Source: an uncultured Acetatifactor sp.
GTDB taxonomy: Bacteria > Bacillota > Clostridia > Lachnospirales > Lachnospiraceae
Reading direction: 5' to 3'
Length of the DNA stretch: 14,574 nucleotides
Assembly: GCA_910588225.1 (NCBI GenBank)
Contig: CAJUQT010000071.1
Span: 1 to 14,574, forward strand
A program made the position numbers and the translations under genes. Within the stretch, counting starts at the first letter, position 1. Every line of letters begins with the position of its first letter. Shown here in pieces: positions 13,805 to 14,574 of the stretch. The notes under the pieces are model-generated. The model saw nothing but the letters and a program-made list of their open reading frames with translations. It had not been told where the DNA came from and did not search any database.

Positions 13805-14211
13805 TTATGATTGGAATCCCTCCTTTATAAACGCTTCCACGTTCTTCACGCTGCCGGCAAGTTTCAGCCATTTTCTTAAAATGTCCTCATCTGTTTCCGA
13901 TGTGATTCTCTTCTCCAGGTCTTCCGGAACAGTTCCTTTTCTTTTAAAAGCTCCAGAATATCCTCTATTTTGCCTTCAATCCTGCCCTTTTCTCTGCCTT
14001 CCTCATAGGATTCTTCCCTGATTACCTGCCGTACATCCTCTTCATTATACTCAAAAATGCTCATATGCTTCACCTCTGCCTTGTTTGCAAGCAGGAATTC
14101 TCTTAAAATGTCCTGCTCAATGCATTCATCCACGGCCCTGTCCACCGCTTACAGACTCGGCTGCAGATCATTCAATAGAATATATGTTTTTGCAAATAGT
14201 TTATCAGGATA
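13805..14211 (-). pseudogene. Degraded C-terminal part of an Rpn-family nuclease/transposase-like protein
   Basis: The minus strand reads PDKLFAKTYILLNDLQPSL, then a TAA stop at 14149-14151, then AVDRAVDECIEQDILREFLL and NKAEVKHMSIFEYNEEDVRQ, followed by the Glu/Gly/Arg-rich repeat EESYEEGREKGRIEGKIEDI, which is the C-terminal style of Rpn (PD-(D/E)XK, recombination-promoting nuclease) proteins. After LLKEK the frame shifts by one base at about 13937-13945; the other frame continues GTVPEDLEKRITSETDEDIL and KKWL-like residues to VEAFIKEGFQS and a stop at 13805-13807. The TAA replaces what relatives usually have as Glu. The catalytic N-terminal part is absent, and a TGA bounds the frame at 14212. 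A broken, non-functional remnant. Confidence 0.8.
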
Positions 14212-14255
14212 TCATACATTTTGCAAGGATGAAATTGCAGAAAATGCCAGAGTGC

Positions 14256-14519
14256 CTAAAGCGACGATATCGCCTCCTTAAGCTTTTCTGCTGCATATTT
14301 TATCTCATTTTCTTCCAGGTAAGGATGCATCGGAAGGCATAGTACCCTCCCGCACAATTCTTCCGTCACCGGACAATCCGCAGCTGCACTGAGTGTTCCT
14401 GTAAATGCGCCCTGCTCATGCATTGGTTTTATGTAGTAAACCATCGTCGGAATGCCAGCAGATTTCATATAATCCTGAACAGCACTGCGGTCTGTTCCTT
14501 CCGGCAACTGCAATGTATA
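14256..14519 (-). pseudogene. C-terminal fragment of a DegT/DnrJ/EryC1 aminotransferase
   Basis: About 88 codons reading YTLQLPEGTDRSAVQDYMKS, AGIPTMVYYIKPMHEQGAF and CLPMHPYLEENEIKYAAEKLKEAI, then a TAG at 14256. This is the C-terminal end of PLP-dependent sugar aminotransferases of the DegT/DnrJ/EryC1/StrS family, which aminate keto-sugars for surface polysaccharide; the conserved ends GIPTMVYYIKPMHxQ and LCLPMHPYL are visible. A TAG directly before Tyr (14520-14522) and the lack of the PLP lysine and other domains show that the gene is truncated or interrupted at this point; the window ends 55 bases later, so whether the rest exists elsewhere is unknown. Confidence 0.75.
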
Positions 14520-14574
14520 CTATAACTTCTCGGAATCTCAATGAATGTGATTCTAACTGAAAATTGACAACTGA

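Noticed and set aside
1..14574. CRISPR array, tRNA, rRNA or a phage/plasmid module
   Set aside because: No regularly spaced repeats, no cloverleaf-like sequence and no integrase, capsid or replication gene were seen.

Overview
The window looks like a piece of a chromosome from a gut-type Lachnospiraceae (Clostridia, Bacillota). This rests on protein character (a MoxR/DUF58/transglutaminase operon, a clostridial PilT/PilC cluster with small anchored proteins, an XRE regulator fused to a membrane domain, an Rpn-family remnant), strong AGGAGG-type ribosome binding sites and sigma-A-like promoters. No taxonomic marker gene is present, so the family-level call is inference. Nearly all genes lie on the minus strand; only the LspA-like gene is on the plus strand.

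Reading in the minus-strand direction from the right end: a C-terminal fragment of a DegT/DnrJ/EryC1-type aminotransferase (14256-14519), then a decayed Rpn-family nuclease/transposase-like gene (13805-14211) with a nonsense codon and a frameshift, closed by a clear rho-independent terminator (13697-13729). A highly foldable stretch (13586-13668) follows, then a good promoter (13502-13530).

That promoter probably drives a seven-gene run: a transglutaminase-like lipoprotein, PilC, four small single-anchor proteins (105, 159, 154 and 135 aa) and PilT. This resembles a type IV pilus or pseudopilus module, but it has no PilB assembly ATPase, no prepilin peptidase and no subunit with a standard G|FTLIE prepilin signal.

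Next come an XRE-type regulator with six C-terminal membrane segments, preceded by a GTTGTCAAC-type operator cluster, and a divergent carbamate kinase paralogue. A convergent intergenic region with a 12-bp perfect inverted repeat separates it from a plus-strand LspA-like gene, which follows a strong promoter and a leader of about 390 nt.

Finally, a divergent promoter drives a MoxR ATPase, a DUF58 protein and a TgpA-like membrane transglutaminase, an operon thought to act in envelope protein quality control or maturation. The window therefore holds two unrelated exported transglutaminase-fold proteins. The most interesting parts are the atypical pilus-like module and the structured intergenic elements.
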